Shown here: one piece after another, positions 46,490 to 58,377 of the stretch | Numbering within the stretch: the stretch's first letter is position 1 | Layout of the letters: the number at the start of each line of letters is the position of its first letter | Assembly: GCA_014058105.1 (NCBI GenBank) | Contig: JACGCM010002890.1 | Location: forward strand, 2,852,001-2,916,000 | Source of the DNA: Kingdonia uniflora | Lineage: Eukaryota; Streptophyta; Magnoliopsida; Ranunculales; Circaeasteraceae | Direction of reading: 5' to 3' | Length of the DNA stretch: 64,000 nucleotides | Notes under the pieces: generated by a model | The model's input: the letters and a program-made list of their open reading frames with translations, nothing else | What the model was told of the DNA's origin: nothing | The model's database searches: none | Made by a program: the position numbers and the translations under genes

Positions 46490-47520
46490 ATCATTAACCA
46501 GTATGTCCCACTGCCATTCTTGTCGCTGATAATATACGGCCCTTCCTAGTTCTTAGACAACTTGCTAGAATTTTTATGTCGTGTATTATCCTGAATGCAT
46601 CGAAGGACAAGGTCACCAATGCCAAATGTTCATTTTCTAACTTTTTTGTTGTAAGCCTTCCTGAGAGTGTCATGGTATAACCCCAAGTTTCTAATGGCTT
46701 GGTCTCGGGTTTCTTCGATCCAATTGAGGTTACAGAGAAGTCTATGTTCATTTTCTTCATCCTCGATTTTTCCTCGAGTGCTTGATAGATTGAGATCTAA
46801 AGGTATGACTGCTTCAGTACTAAAAGCCAGCATAAATGGTATACATCCAGTGGATGCTCGAGGAGCTATTTGGTATGCCCACAAGGTACTAAGTAGTTCA
46901 TCCACCCATCTACCTATCTTCTCGTCAAGGCGCTTGCTCAACCCTGACTTGATGCTTTTGTTGATGGCTTTAGCTTGGACATTACCGTGAGGGTAGTATG
47001 GTGCTGAAGTAGACAATTGATTCTTATATTTATAGAGGAAGCTAAGAACTTTGCTACAGATAAATTTTTTACCGTTATCAGATCATATCATTTGCGGATA
47101 ACTAAATCTAGTTATGATGTGTCCCCAAAAAAACTTGATGACTTTATTTTGGTAAGTGTGACATAAAGATACTGCTTCGACCCACTTGGTGAAGTAGTCT
47201 ATTGCCACAACAACAAACTTCCAGTTGCCCGATGCTAGGTGGAAAGGTCCATTGAAATTGATCGCCCATCTCATGAATGACTAGAGGACATTGCTAACAT
47301 GCAAGTCGAGGGCTGGGCTTTTGATGTCTTGAGCATGGATTTGGTATTTCAAGTACTTTTAGACAAAGTCTTCGCAGTCTTATCACATATTTGGCCAGTA
47401 TAGCACTTGAATGAATGCCCATTATGCTAATGATCTTCCCGAGATGTGAGCTGCATAGATTCCTTCGTGAAGTTCTCAAATTTTAATTTGTGTTTGTTTC
47501 TTCGAGATGCATTCAATAAG
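46490..47520 (-). pseudogene. Integrase of B
   Basis: Minus strand: RWAINFNGPFHLASG (first Asp replaced by Asn), DYFTKWVEAVSLC, a stop after SYPQMI, then SDNGKKFI in sequence (second Asp kept), YYPHGNVQAKAINKSI (Glu replaced by Lys), WAYQIAPRASTGC and NWIEETRDQAI to about 46630. Two of three catalytic residues are lost. Confidence 0.85.
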
Positions 47521-47689
47521 TGGTCCTCCTCCTAAAATGTTATATAAGATTTTATTCTGAATTGTGAATCGAGGACACTTTACCAAGATTGACCGGGCTT
47601 CTTCCTTGTTAATTTGAAGGATGTTAGAATTGAGGTATGCATAGAATGGTCTTCTCCAATCTTTGAGATCTTCATCATCATTAACATCG

Positions 47690-48290
47690 ATCTATATTAT
47701 ATAGCTTACTTTAAAACTGGAGTGTTCGATGACTTTAATTACTAAAATTCTCTTCTCACTGTCTTCAAGTATTGCAGCAATGTATGCTAATGCGTCAGCA
47801 TGGCAGTTTTCAGCTCGAGGGAGATAAGAGATCGTAGTTATTTTAAATTTCTTCATTTTCTCTTTGACCTGAGCTGTATACTCGACCATCTTACCTGATG
47901 TTTTAAACGTTTTGCTATAATGGTTGGCGACAAGTAAGGAATAGACGCAAACCACTATTTTTTTTACTCTAAGGGCTATAACAAGATCTAGTCCATATAA
48001 GATAGCTTCATACTCTATTTCATTGTTGGTTACATAAAATTTAAGTTTGATTGCTTTCTCAATTTGGTGGTTGGATGCTGTAAAAAGAACAATGCCGATT
48101 CCTGATCCTCGTGGTCCAGTAGATCCGTCAGTAAGGAGTCTCCATCCTGTGCTTTGTGACCATGCGTCTGGTTCTGCTATCGAGTCATCAGCCAGTACTT
48201 TTTCAAGTTCTTCCTATTCAGGGTCTTCAACTAGAAAATTAGCTAGAAAGTCAACTAGTACTACTTCTCCTTTGATTAATATCTGAGGCT
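47690..48290 (-). pseudogene. Archaeal-type RNase H of B
   Basis: Minus strand: GWRLLTDGSTGPRGSGIG, KLKFYVTNNEIEYEAILYG, and VCVYSLLVANHYSK where a VVDVDSLLV-type Asp is expected, so one catalytic Asp has become Tyr. Ends NCHADALAYIAAILEDSE. The uninterrupted KAIKLKFYVTNNE confirms where the solo LTR entered the E1 copy. Confidence 0.8.
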
Positions 48291-48299
48291 CGAAGAAGA

Positions 48300-49720
48300 T
48301 TTCATATTCGCCGAGAAATATAGACCATTGCTGAACTCTTTGGGATATTTCTTTTTTAGAGAGTACAAGTTTGAGAAGATACTTGGTAATGAGTTTGATG
48401 GGATGAGCCTGGAAATAGGGTCAAAGTATTTTAGAGCTGTACACCAAGGCGGGAAACTTTTTTTCGGCTGTTGTATATCTTTTTTTGGCAGGCATAAATT
48501 TTTTGCTGATGAAGTAGATTGGCTTTTCCACTCCATCGTTGTCCCGAATAAGGACATAACTAATAGAAACATCTGTGGTCGATAAGTACATCATCAGTTT
48601 TTAGCCATCGAAAGGAGTACTTATTATGGGAGGACGCCCCAAGTACCTTTTGAGTTCTTGGAAAGCTAACTCACAATCGGGGGTCCTAATAATTTATTTG
48701 GGCTATTTTTTAGACATTGGAGTTGGATTTCCACGGAGAAGGAGGTAAAGAAGTTTGCATTGATAAGATGACTTAGAAATGAACCTATGAAGAGCTGTAA
48801 TCTTGTTAGTAAGCTTTTCTTCATCTTTTTTTCTTCGAGGAGGTGGCATTGCTATGAGTGCTTTGATTTGTCTCGGATCAATTTTTATTCCTATTTCACT
48901 TACAAAATAACCCAAAAATTTACTCGACGCAATACCAAATTGGCATTTTTCTGGGTTGAGTTTTATTTGGTAAGTATGTAGGATGTCGAAGATGGTCTGT
49001 AGGTTGGTGCAATGATCCTCTCGCTTTAAGCTTTTACAGATCATATCATCGATGTATACCTCCATGATTTTTCCCAAATGATCTTTAAACATTTTAGTAA
49101 CCAAGCGTTGATAAGTGGCTCCTGTATACTTTAATTCAGAAGGCATTATTATGTAACAGTAAAGTCCTCTTTCTGTGACAAATGTTGTTTTTTCTTAGTC
49201 TTCTTCGATAAGAGAAACTTGATTGTAATTGGAGGCTGTATCCATCAATGGGAAAAGTTCGTACCCTGCTAGAGAGTTGAGAAGTTATGGGATCAGCAGG
49301 AGAGGAAAGTTATCTTTCAGTGTGAACTTGTTAGGCTCTATAAAGTTGACACAGACTATGATTTTCCCATTCTTATTTTGGACAACCTCTATGTTAGAAA
49401 CCCATTTGAGATATTTTGCTTCTCGAATGGACCCTACATGAAGGAGTTCATCAATTTCTACATTTACGTCTTTGCAAAGACGGGGGGGGAAATTGCGGCA
49501 CTCCTGCACAACTGATTTGTTGTCTGGAAGGAGGTTGAGCTTGTTGCATGCGATCGAGGGATCAATGCCGGGCATTTCTGTAAAAGACCATGCAAAGATG
49601 TCGACGTATTTCTTCAGAAGTCTGATCATGGTTTCTTTTTCTTTTGATGATAGATTTGAGCAAATATAGGTATTTCCCATGGGCCCATCGAGCTCAATGG
49701 AGTCCACCACCTCAGCATCA
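48300..49720 (-). pseudogene. Reverse transcriptase and RNase H of B
   Basis: Opens near 49710 (IRLLKKYVDIFAWSFTEMP), GSIREAKYLKWVSNIEVV, a frameshift, then 49146-48703 with MEVYIDDMICKS (both Asp kept) and INFYSYF-equivalent FLGYFVSEIGIKIDP. The RNase H connection continues to about 48300 in broken frames. Confidence 0.85.
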
Positions 49721-49929
49721 TGTTGCTCAAGCGTGGGGGGTATTTCCTGCTGTAATTTCTATGCTTTAAGAAGTTTCACAGTGTGAGAGTTGATGGTGGT
49801 ATTCTTGCACATACGTACAACTGCTTGACTTCCCTTGATTTTATAAATTCCGTGATCTATTGGAAATTGCAAGGCTAGATGATATGTCAAAGGTACTGCC
49901 TTGATTAAGTGTAGCAAAATTAACCTCAA

Positions 49930-50375
49930 ATTCTTAAATATTTTGGCTCAACGTCTATAACAATGAATTTGATGAAAGTGGTTTCCGATCCCGCTTGAAC
50001 TGGCTAAGTGATTTCTCCTGTTGTAGATTCTTTGGAACCGTTGAGACCTGTGATGGTTATTTTTAAAGCTTTTACTGAATCTTTGAGACCTAGAACCTCA
50101 ATTGCCCTCTTGAACTAAATGTCTGTTGTGCTTCCTGTATCAGCTAGAAGTGTGTATAGGTAGTCCTAACCTACTTTGAACATAATGACCAAAGGATCAT
50201 TATAAGGGTACTTGACATGGCTAGTATTGCAGTCTTCGATAGAAATATGGTACGGATGTTTAGCCTTGCCAGCGCTAGGAAGAAGCTTTACTAATTTGTC
50301 TGACGATGTCATCTTGCAGCATGATGCGATTCTATCGTCTTTCTTTCTTTTCTTTCCTTTCTCAATTTTGATCAT
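49930..50375 (-). pseudogene. Protease of B
   Basis: MTSSDKLVKLLPS, then HPYHISIEDCNTSHVKYP and, after a stop near 50166, LYTLLADTGSTTDI with intact DTGS, another stop, and VKALKITITGLNGSKES. Confidence 0.8.
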
Positions 50376-50399
50376 GCAATGATGGCGAGCATGGCCTTG

Positions 50400-52060
50400 T
50401 CATTGCTCTTGTTCAACTTCTATTATTTTGGTCAATTCCTCGAGGAACTTTTGAACGTCGACTAGATAGTTGTGATGTCTTCTAGCTAGTAGGATGCGAT
50501 AAAAAATACATATTAGAGAATAACAGTTGTCAGCCTCGTGGCTATGCATGTTGTGATACTGGCACAAATGTTTATTGGGTATATCAGGAATAGTTTGTGC
50601 CTCTCGATACAATTCATCTCCCTTTATCATTGGTAAGCCAGCAGAGAGTGTGGTTATCATAGGAGAAAAGATTGTGATGGGTCTGTATGGCTTTCTGTCT
50701 CTTTCCTGACGTTGTCGGCGTTTCTTCAGCGCAGCTTAGGAGTCCCATTACTAGTTGACTTTGGAGGTGGTGATGAAAATGCTTTATTGGAGTAGATGAA
50801 TTAGGATCTTTTCATCTTATCCTTTTTGGACCGTTTTAATTTAATGTAATTATTAACAACATCGATCATTTCTGTTACTGTCTTGGACTTGTGCAAAGTA
50901 AGTTCTTCTCAAGCTTTAGAGTTGATGTAGAGTGTGGAAATGAATGCTGGAACAATTATTTTGGGATTTGAATTCTCAATCTTTCGTACTTCCTGTAGGA
51001 AATACTTGTAAGAACTCCTCAAGGTCTCTTTCGCACCTTGCTCGAAAAAGAACAAAGAATCTACTGTAATCTCTTGTTCCTTAGCTTAAGCAAAGTATGA
51101 CTCAAAGAGGCACTACAACTGGCTGAATGTAATGATAAAGCCTTCAAGAATAGTATGGAACCATCTGAGATGTTCTTCTTTAAGGCTCATGTTAAATAAT
51201 CTTTATAGCAAGTGATCGAGCTTGGAGTAAAACCCAACTGCAGCTTTAAAGTATCGGACGTGGGTGAGAAGGTCAGTGAGGCCTGCATATTGATGTAATT
51301 TCTACATGTATAAATTTTTTTGGATAGGAATGACTTTTAGATGAGGAGAAATAGGGTTCGTCTCAATCCTCTCGAGAATAGACTTTCGGCGTGGAATGTC
51401 AGAGTTTATGGCTTGGATCCTATTGCTAATCTAAGGTAATAAATTGATCTAGAGTATTTTGTGTGGCGGCAACTTGGGGATCAAAGTCACATTGTCCTTC
51501 AGGTCCTAGCCGGTCTCTCATTAGTTGTCTTACCGGTGATGGGGATGTTTGGTGGCGTGTACGACGACTTCCTAGAGTTGTCAATGTAGAGGAAGTGAGT
51601 CCAAAATGTTAAGAAGCCCTGTCTGAATTCTTTGATCTGAATCAAGAAGTTCGAACTCGATCTTCTATTGGCTTGTTTTCTCTCTAGGTAGCTGTAATCG
51701 AACTTTAGAAACAAATGGAGATTAACCGAGTTTAAGGGCCTGGGGAGGTGTCATTTGACAGCCAGTGAGTTGTCCTTGATGTCTTCGTAAATGCTCTATT
51801 TCTTTATGATGTGTCCGACTCTGTTGGTCCAAGGCTTTTCTCCGTTCGTCTCTTTCAACTTGAAGAACTTGGGCATGGATTCGCTGTCTTTAAGCCCTTA
51901 GACTCGGTTAATCTCCATATGTTTCTAAAGTTTGATTACAACACTATGTAGATCAACTATTGTTAGTATTAGGTTGATCTAGAAGCTCCTCAGTGTACTG
52001 GAGGCACTTTGGAGATTTATGTTTGTAATCGGATTGTCTAGGGCCGCAGGTGGTAAAGAA
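50400..52060 (-). pseudogene. gag of B
   Basis: Minus strand. The C-terminal knuckle reads HLCQYHNMHSHEADNCYSL at about 50520-50570, a CX2H..H..C pattern typical of Tat nucleocapsid. Capsid similarity spans 51400-50750 in broken frames, parallel to E1 gag. Confidence 0.7.
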
Positions 52061-52069
52061 AAAAATGTG

Positions 52070-52601
52070 GTTTTCTCATAGACGGCACCAATTATAATGG
52101 CGTGAATACTAGGAAGATAATCTTCACCAATACTTTAGTTAGGATTATGCAATAATAAGCTTAACACACAGTATTTTACGTAAAAACTCAGTGAAGTCTG
52201 AGAAAAACCACAACCTCGAGGAGAGTTTTGATGAAAAATCTAATAAGATGTTAGTTATTATAATTGTTGTTTGGTAAAAAAGTAAGAATTAATGAATATT
52301 AGAGTTACGGATCATAATAACACATTCTCCACCAGTAGTTATAGTCGATGCAGGCAGTTTACAAAAAGAAAAAACTGTTTCCTATTTTGGTGGGTAGCGG
52401 GCAAATTTTGCGGAACTCATAACGGCTCTATTTGACCAAGCATAGCAACAACTTTTCCCGCTATCCACCAAAATGGTACATTTTTTTTTGCGGACATCAT
52501 TCGAGAAGAAGTCCGCAAAGTTGTCTCCTTCTAATAATGGAATGTCTTCGACTAAGTTCCGTTAGCTTCTCTTTGTCGAATCTGGGAAATATGCTACTAC
52601 A
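52070..52601 (-). repeat. Element B 5' LTR with primer-binding site
   Basis: LTR 52093-52601, starting TATAATGGCGTG and ending GCTACTACA. To its left the minus strand reads TTGGTGCCGTCTATGAG, the primer site. Confidence 0.9.
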
Positions 52602-52880
52602 ATTTTAATTCCAGCAAATTTTATATCTTCTATGATTCCCCCTCCACCCACCTATAATTTTATAATTTATTCAGTTCGAAATAAATTTCTATACATCCAC
52701 TATTTCACAGACACGTTTTCACAGCTCGATTGCTAAAATACACTTTCTAGTTAGATCTCAAATATTACATTTCATCTTCTAATCATACATATCAGTATTT
52801 CTTATAGCTCGACTTCAATCACAAGAGTTAATTCTATCTATCAACATAGAGTTTGAATGAAACATTTTTATTAAGCTCTA

Positions 52881-53100
52881 ATATCAATTATAGATACTTT
52901 ACAGATAATAAGTTTTTCAGGTACTTTACAGATAACAAGTCCTTTAGGTACTTTACAGATAACAAGTCTTTTAGTGATGTTTAACTTCAAATATTAATTA
53001 TAGATACTTTGCAGATAAAAAGTCTTTCAGGTACTTTACAAATAACAAGTCTTTCAGGTACTTTACAGATGACAAGTCTTTCAGTGATGTTTAACTTCGA
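52881..53100. repeat. Two-level tandem repeat in D
   Basis: Two 110-bp units (52881-52990 and 52991-53100), each with three 27-bp subrepeats of TACTTTACAGATAACAAGTC plus TTTCAGG. The minus strand repeats ERLVICKVP in one frame. Confidence 0.9.
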
Positions 53101-53669
53101 GAATCTTCTGAAGCAAAGTTGGAGCTGGAAATCACTAAGCATCCATCTTTCCTCATACCATTTATGAAAGGGTGCCAATAGTTGACCCAACTCTTCAAAT
53201 AGAAGGCCTTCTTAGCGCCAAGAGGCAATGATTGTGTAGGGGCAAGATTTTTATTCTCTATCTCACTCGTACACCACCATTGCCTCCACTTCCATAACCC
53301 CCACAAACAAAGAGTTGATAGAGAAGAAAAGGAGTCCTATCTTAGATTCCAGTCCTTCCCATGATACCGGCGATACTGCCTCGCAGGTACACCATCCTCT
53401 ACATCTATCTCCTCAACCTTGTCCTCCGCAAGGATACGGAGACACCTCCAACGTGCCTCGCTTGTCAAGACCACGTAATGAATTCTCCACATATAGTAAA
53501 AATCTTCCTCAGCATCAGCCACTTCATCCTGCGACATGCCGTGATACATCAGTGGTACAGGAATTGGTGTGGGCATCTCAACATATTGATCCCCGAAGTA
53601 TCTCAACTTTAGCCTCTATAATTCTGTAAAAACTCACTCTTTATAAACCATTCGCCTGGTCTTCGCCAT
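53091..53669 (-). pseudogene. aORF0 of D, antisense remnant
   Basis: Minus strand: ATG 53669 opens MAKTRRMVYKE then stops; similarity in other frames continues RYFGDQYVEMPTPIPVPLMY, DEVADAEEDFYYMWRIHY, and AFYLKSWVNYWHPFINGM down to about 53091. It occupies the place of aORF0 in B and E1 and may share FGxxxE-type spacing with them. Minus-strand TTTTATATAAATAG (plus 53737-53750) lies about 70 bases upstream as a TATA box. Confidence 0.4.
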
Positions 53670-53994
53670 TGCAACTTAAAATCTCTAAAGAATTTTTTAA
53701 AAACAACATACTTTGCCAAAATCTACAGTACATGTACTATTTATATAAAAATTGCATTTAATGCGCATGCACGTTTCCAAAGTAGTCATTATTTAAAGTA
53801 GAACCAGTCTCAAAACCCCAAGCGTAGCGTACATCAATCCTTTTTATCATTATTCAATGCAGATACATCCCACCATAAATACATACCGAATATCCGACCA
53901 GTCAATTTTCACCAAAACGTTATATCTTTTCAACTTCCAACACCACCAGTCTATAGGTTCTTTCATGACCAAAGCCACTCGTGCCTTCAGTAGC

Positions 53995-54601
53995 GAGGGG
54001 GCGATTGGAGGGGCCTACTCTTTGACTTATCCAAAATTTAAACTACATCCATATTAGACTCGAAGATTTCACACGTGACATAAACAGTCAGCATTAACAC
54101 CTAGACCACGAACTGGTAAAGAATATTGATCGAGTACAACAGAAGAACATGAAAAAGTTACAGACACCTATTTCCCACGAACTAAACATTTTCTCAGTCA
54201 ACCACTACTTTCCTCATTATTCGGAGAATATGCGTCAGCACGATAACGAGCTGCGGGTAAGGTCTATTTAAAAAAAAAGTTCCAGAAGAGATAGTGACCA
54301 AGAAAAGCAAGATTTTCTAGACTCTAACACAACAATTAATTGATTCTAAATACCACAAAACTTCTTACAAGATCTTGTATTTTTAGTTTGAGAGATCACT
54401 TGAAATAAGATATCAGACTCAAGCAATAAAAGTTACTATTATTAAAACCCTTAACTCGTGGTTATGGTTTTTTACCTATTCAAAAATTTTCTATGCTAAA
54501 TCACCTGTGTCATTTCTTATTTTACATTAGTTTTGTCACAAGTACATTTGGTGTAAGAGCTAATTTTGAGCTATTTCGAGCTATGGAATTAGGCCATTAT
54601 A
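53995..54601 (+). repeat. Element D 3' LTR and polypurine tract
   Basis: GAGGGGGCGATTGGAGGGG at 53995-54013 is the polypurine tract; the LTR begins near 54016 and ends GGCCATTATA at 54601. Confidence 0.8.
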
Positions 54602-55528
54602 ATATACACCTCAATTATGCATCACATTTGTACTCCTCTCTTAGATAATGCCAATACGATCAAACTCATATTTTTGTAGAAGATGAATCGGTAAAGTAAT
54701 AGGCGGTATGCGATCGCCAACAAAAGAAGAAAGGAGACTCACATTAATAGCGTGAGAGCATTGCATATGCCGCTGGTGATCAAACTTGTAAGCGTTCTCC
54801 CCAATACGCTAAATAATATGAAAAGAACCCATTCGCCAAAGAGGGAAATTTGGAACCCATGCCAGAATGACGTTCCTTCTCAATATACATCATAACCAAA
54901 TCGCCTAGTTAAAAACTGACATATCGATGACGTGTATCTTCCTTTGCCTTATAGGAAGCATATGTCTCTGCTAAATGTGTGCGTGCACTGCTATGGATAT
55001 GCTGTATCGAAATAGCAAACTCTGCAGCAGAGGACGAAACTGGGACCGTTGGGGGTATAGGTGCAATATTTAGAAATATATCTGGTGATTGCCCCTGGAC
55101 AATCATAAATGGAGACAATCCCATCAATCTGTTGACAAAATTGTTAAAAGAAAACTCTGCTTAAGTAAGGGCAAACACCCAATCCTCTGCGCTACCCCAA
55201 TCGTGGCTCGTAATAGGTTACCCAAACTTATGTTAACGAACTTTATATGTCCATTAGCTTGAGGATAAAATATTGTGGAAAACTGTAACTTGCAACGTAG
55301 ATTGTCCCACAATGACTACCAGAAATGAAACGTGAAGTGGATATCTCTATCCAACATGATTGACCGTGGAATACCATATAAACAAACAATCTCCCAAAAG
55401 TACAAGTAAGCAACATGAGAGGCATCATTTATTTGAGAATAGGAAATAAAATGTACCATCTTGGAGAACCTGGCAATGACAGCAAAAACAGAATCAAGAC
55501 TATCTGCTTTTATTGGTAATCCCGTCAC
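54602..55528 (-). pseudogene. Integrase of element C
   Basis: Minus strand from 55528: TGLPIKADSLDSVFAVIARF and SKMVHFI, IPRSIMLDRDIHFTFHFW (Asp kept), FYPQANGHIKFVNISLGNLL where the catalytic Glu reads Lys, then GLSPFMIVQGQSP. The C-terminal fold (GSFHIIQRIGENAYKFD) runs to 54602, where element D cuts in; the rest is at 31092-31229. Confidence 0.8.
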
Positions 55529-57180
55529 GAAATCAATAAAGACATCTCGCCATAGGGCTTCAGGAATGGGTAAGGATGCGTATAGGCCAGTGTTTTGTTG
55601 AGTACCCTAGGCTGTTTGACAAGTATAGCATCGTTGAATGAACTGGTTGACTTTATACCGCATGCTAGGCCAAAAATACCGGTCTCCCATAGACGATATC
55701 GTCTTGGCCACCCAAAATGACCACCAAGTCTCCTGCTATGTATCTCAGCTATGACACAATCTTGAAATGAAGATGTAGGGATGCATAGAGTAAACTCATG
55801 GAACAAATACCCATCCTCTATAGAGTATTCCCCACTTCTCACACCCTCCTGTGTGAGATAGTCACCAAAAATAGGACCGAAGAACTCATCTGTAGCATAT
55901 AGATCATGTAATGTTTCAAACCCAAATGCCAAAGCTGTAAGAGTAACTAAAACTTCATTGAGACTACTCAAACCATTTTTGGTCATGTTCTCCTTCCCCT
56001 TGAAATGTTGAGTGTTGAACGTATAGTCTTGGAGAAAGTTGAACCACTTCACCTGTCTATCAGAAGTAACCCGCGGCTTACTGGGCATATGGTTTAATGT
56101 ATCATGATATGTGTGGAGAATAAACTCCCTGTGTACCAAATAGTGCCTCCAATGAGTTAGTGAGTGAACAATTGCAAGAAGCTCAATGTCATAAGTGCAA
56201 TAATGTAAATGTGGACCTGAGAGTTTTTGAGTGAAATACGTAATTGGCTCCCCTCCTTGAGAAAGAACTGCCACAATACCAGTTTTGCACGTATCTATGT
56301 GCACATAGAGCAATTGTGTAAAGTCGGGTAGCACAAGAATGGGAGCGGATATCAACCTATCCGTAATCGCTGCAAAATAGGAATACGATGTCTCTCATCA
56401 AATCATTCATTGGTGTCATAATCGTACTAAAACCCAGAATAAGCCTCTTATAAAACGTAGCTAACCTGTGGAAATTCCAAATTTGTGAAGTCGATGCTAG
56501 AACCGGCCAATCCCTGATAGCTTAAACCTTGTTGTCGTCAACCCATATGCCGTTAGCTGACACCACAAATCCTAAAATCTCTACTGAGTCAACTATGAAA
56601 TAATACTTCTTTACCTGAAGAAATAGCTTATTATCTTGGAGGACTCCAAGACGATGTGCTTTAATTGTTCTTCCTCTATCTTACTGTAGATCAGAATATC
56701 ATTGATGTATACAATAGCAAAGTTATGGATGTAGTTGGGAAATGCCTCAGTCATCAACCTCATAAACGTCGACGAAGCATTAGATAGGTCGAAAGGCATG
56801 ACCATCCACTCGAATAGACCATCCTTTGTTTTGAATGCCATTTTCCACTCATCACCTAGCCTCATACGAATCTGGTGGTACCCACTGCGAAGGTCGAGTT
56901 TGAAGAACACTCAGGTACCGTGCAAGCTATTAATCATTTCCTCTAACCGTACAACCGGGAAACGGTACTTAACTTTTATCTTGTTGATAACTCTATTATC
57001 AACATACATCCACCAGTTGCCATCCTTTTTAGTAATTAGAAGAGCTGGTACTGCACATGGTGATATGTTTTCTCAAATTTGACCCATGTTACATAACTCA
57101 GAGACCTATTTCTGTAACTCTACATGCTTTGCAGGTACCATCTGGTAGCGGGATAAATTTTAGAGTGAGGACCCAGGAAT
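55525..57180 (-). pseudogene. Reverse transcriptase and RNase H of element C
   Basis: Minus strand: [23 protein letters not shown] start, then 56910-56611 with FKLDLRSGYHQIRMRLGDEW, WMVMPFDLSNASSTFMRLM and IVYINDILIYSK, where the catalytic YxDD reads YIND (first Asp lost). After several stops a 276-residue open stretch, 56355-55525, covers RNase H (LYVHIDTCKTGIVAVLSQGG, DIELLAIVHSLTHWRHYL) and the integrase zinc-finger zone. Confidence 0.85.
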
Positions 57181-57258
57181 AAAATCAATAACATGTTGTA
57201 TATTATGTAGGGGAGGTAATACATTATCTGGATCTTCCTTACAAACATCACTAAAATC

Positions 57259-57828
57259 AATCACTATTCATGAGCTTGAAGGTATTGAGTATGGGTTGAA
57301 GCTGGCTATCAAGCACTGTATTCTGAAAATTATGGTTTATTAAGACTTAAAGATAGCAATTCATTTGCTTACCTACTGTGAAGAAGAACCACCTTGGAGA
57401 GAAAGAAGACTTGTGGAGTGTATTAAAAGACTAATGATATCCTTTACCCCTATACAATTTAATCATGTCTATAGGGAGTGTAATAGAATAGTAGATCATC
57501 TCACAAAGATTAGACCTCCTGAAGGATACTTGGAGCTGTCACCAGACCAATTTGACAAGGATATGAAGAAATATATCCAGGAAGATGCCTCTGGCAAGTA
57601 TTACTTTAGAGTTTAGATGCAGACTCCTGTACAGAGCTAGTGAGGCTGGTATCTCGTTTATTGTAGGTTAGTTAGTTGTAGTTCCTTTTGACGGTTGATT
57701 TTTGGTTGTTAGTTTTCTCTTCTTTTTTTAGAACTCCCTTTATGTAGGGGTTCTCTTTTGTATATTCCTTTAGTAGTTCTATAAAGTAGGGGGTCTACTT
57801 TCAACCCCAGCTTACCCTTCAAAAAAAA
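57259..57828 (+). mobile_element. 5'-truncated L1-type LINE in element C
   Basis: Encodes the LINE RNase H end: HELEGIEYGLKLAIKH, a stop, then 57365-57616 with PIQFNHVYRECNRIVDHLTK, followed by a 3' UTR and a short poly(A) run (57821-57829). Flanks ATCACTAAAATC (57247-57258) and ATCACTGAAATC (57829-57840) differ by one base and form the target duplication. Confidence 0.85.
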
Positions 57829-58038
57829 ATCACTGAAATCTACAACAATAGATTGTAAACAAGGAGGAATAGGTGTAGGGTTTCATGAATTCGTACTGAC
57901 AAGGGGATATGCCCTACCTTGAGATCGAGCATCGACGATCAAATTGGCAGTCTCTCATCTCACAGCTAATATAAGTCTTGGAGGGAGCTAAAGGTATTCG
58001 TCTCCCCATCATAACAATTTAATTTTCCCATTAAACAT

Positions 58039-58377
58039 CTAAGGCCTCCCATGTAGGATATGAAAATTATTTATATCAACTACTGAAGCACAGATGATAT
58101 CTTCATAAATGTTACCCATCGTGAATGTCAAAATGCACTCTTCTTCAGAATGCTTTCCTTGTCCTGGAAAGCGCCAAATAAGATCAAACGGTTCAGTACT
58201 TGGAAAAGTCTCTAACTTTAGCTTCTCTACTAACTTCGAGACCATTAAATTCTCTTTAGACCCACAATCAAGAATTACTTCACATAGTCTTCCCTTTGCG
58301 ATGCACCAGGTACAAAAAATGTTGTTATGCAGCCAATAATTTGGGTTCGCTGGGTCAAATTTTAGTGTCCTGTTCAC
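58039..58377 (-). pseudogene. Protease domain of element C
   Basis: 112 residues open: CTWCIAKGRLCEVILDCGSKEN contains the active site as DCGS (usually DSGS), then LVEKLKLETFPS, RFPGQGKHSEEECIL, and FHILHGRP matching the HLLLGRP end of the family. Confidence 0.8.

Larger units (their letters stand above)
40315..52601 (-). mobile_element. Element B: Tat-lineage element inside D
   Basis: A 12.3-kb minus-strand element of the E1 family. LTRs 40315-40786 and 52093-52601; flanks CTTTT (40310-40314) and ATTTT (52602-52606) match at 4 of 5 bases. gag, protease, RT, RNase H, second RNase H and integrase on the minus strand; aORF0, aORF1, a 66-residue ORF and aORF2 on the plus strand. It splits the antisense block of D between aORF0 and aORF1. 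Confidence 0.95.
31230..54601 (+). mobile_element. Element D: Tat-lineage element, plus strand, inside C
   Basis: LTRs at about 31230-31785 and 54016-54601. Plus strand: primer site, gag, protease fragment, integrase; RT and both RNase H domains are deleted. A 44-bp minisatellite follows, then antisense genes on the minus strand. Element B (40315-52601) is inserted among those genes. Without B the element is about 11.1 kb. The left LTR edge is approximate (no clean TG) and no target duplication could be fixed. Similarity of the flanking DNA to two halves of the same Reina integrase/chromodomain proves the nesting. Confidence 0.85.

Noticed and set aside
57365..57616. Independent host gene with RNase H
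   Set aside because: It is the 3' end of a LINE, with UTR, poly(A) and target duplication.
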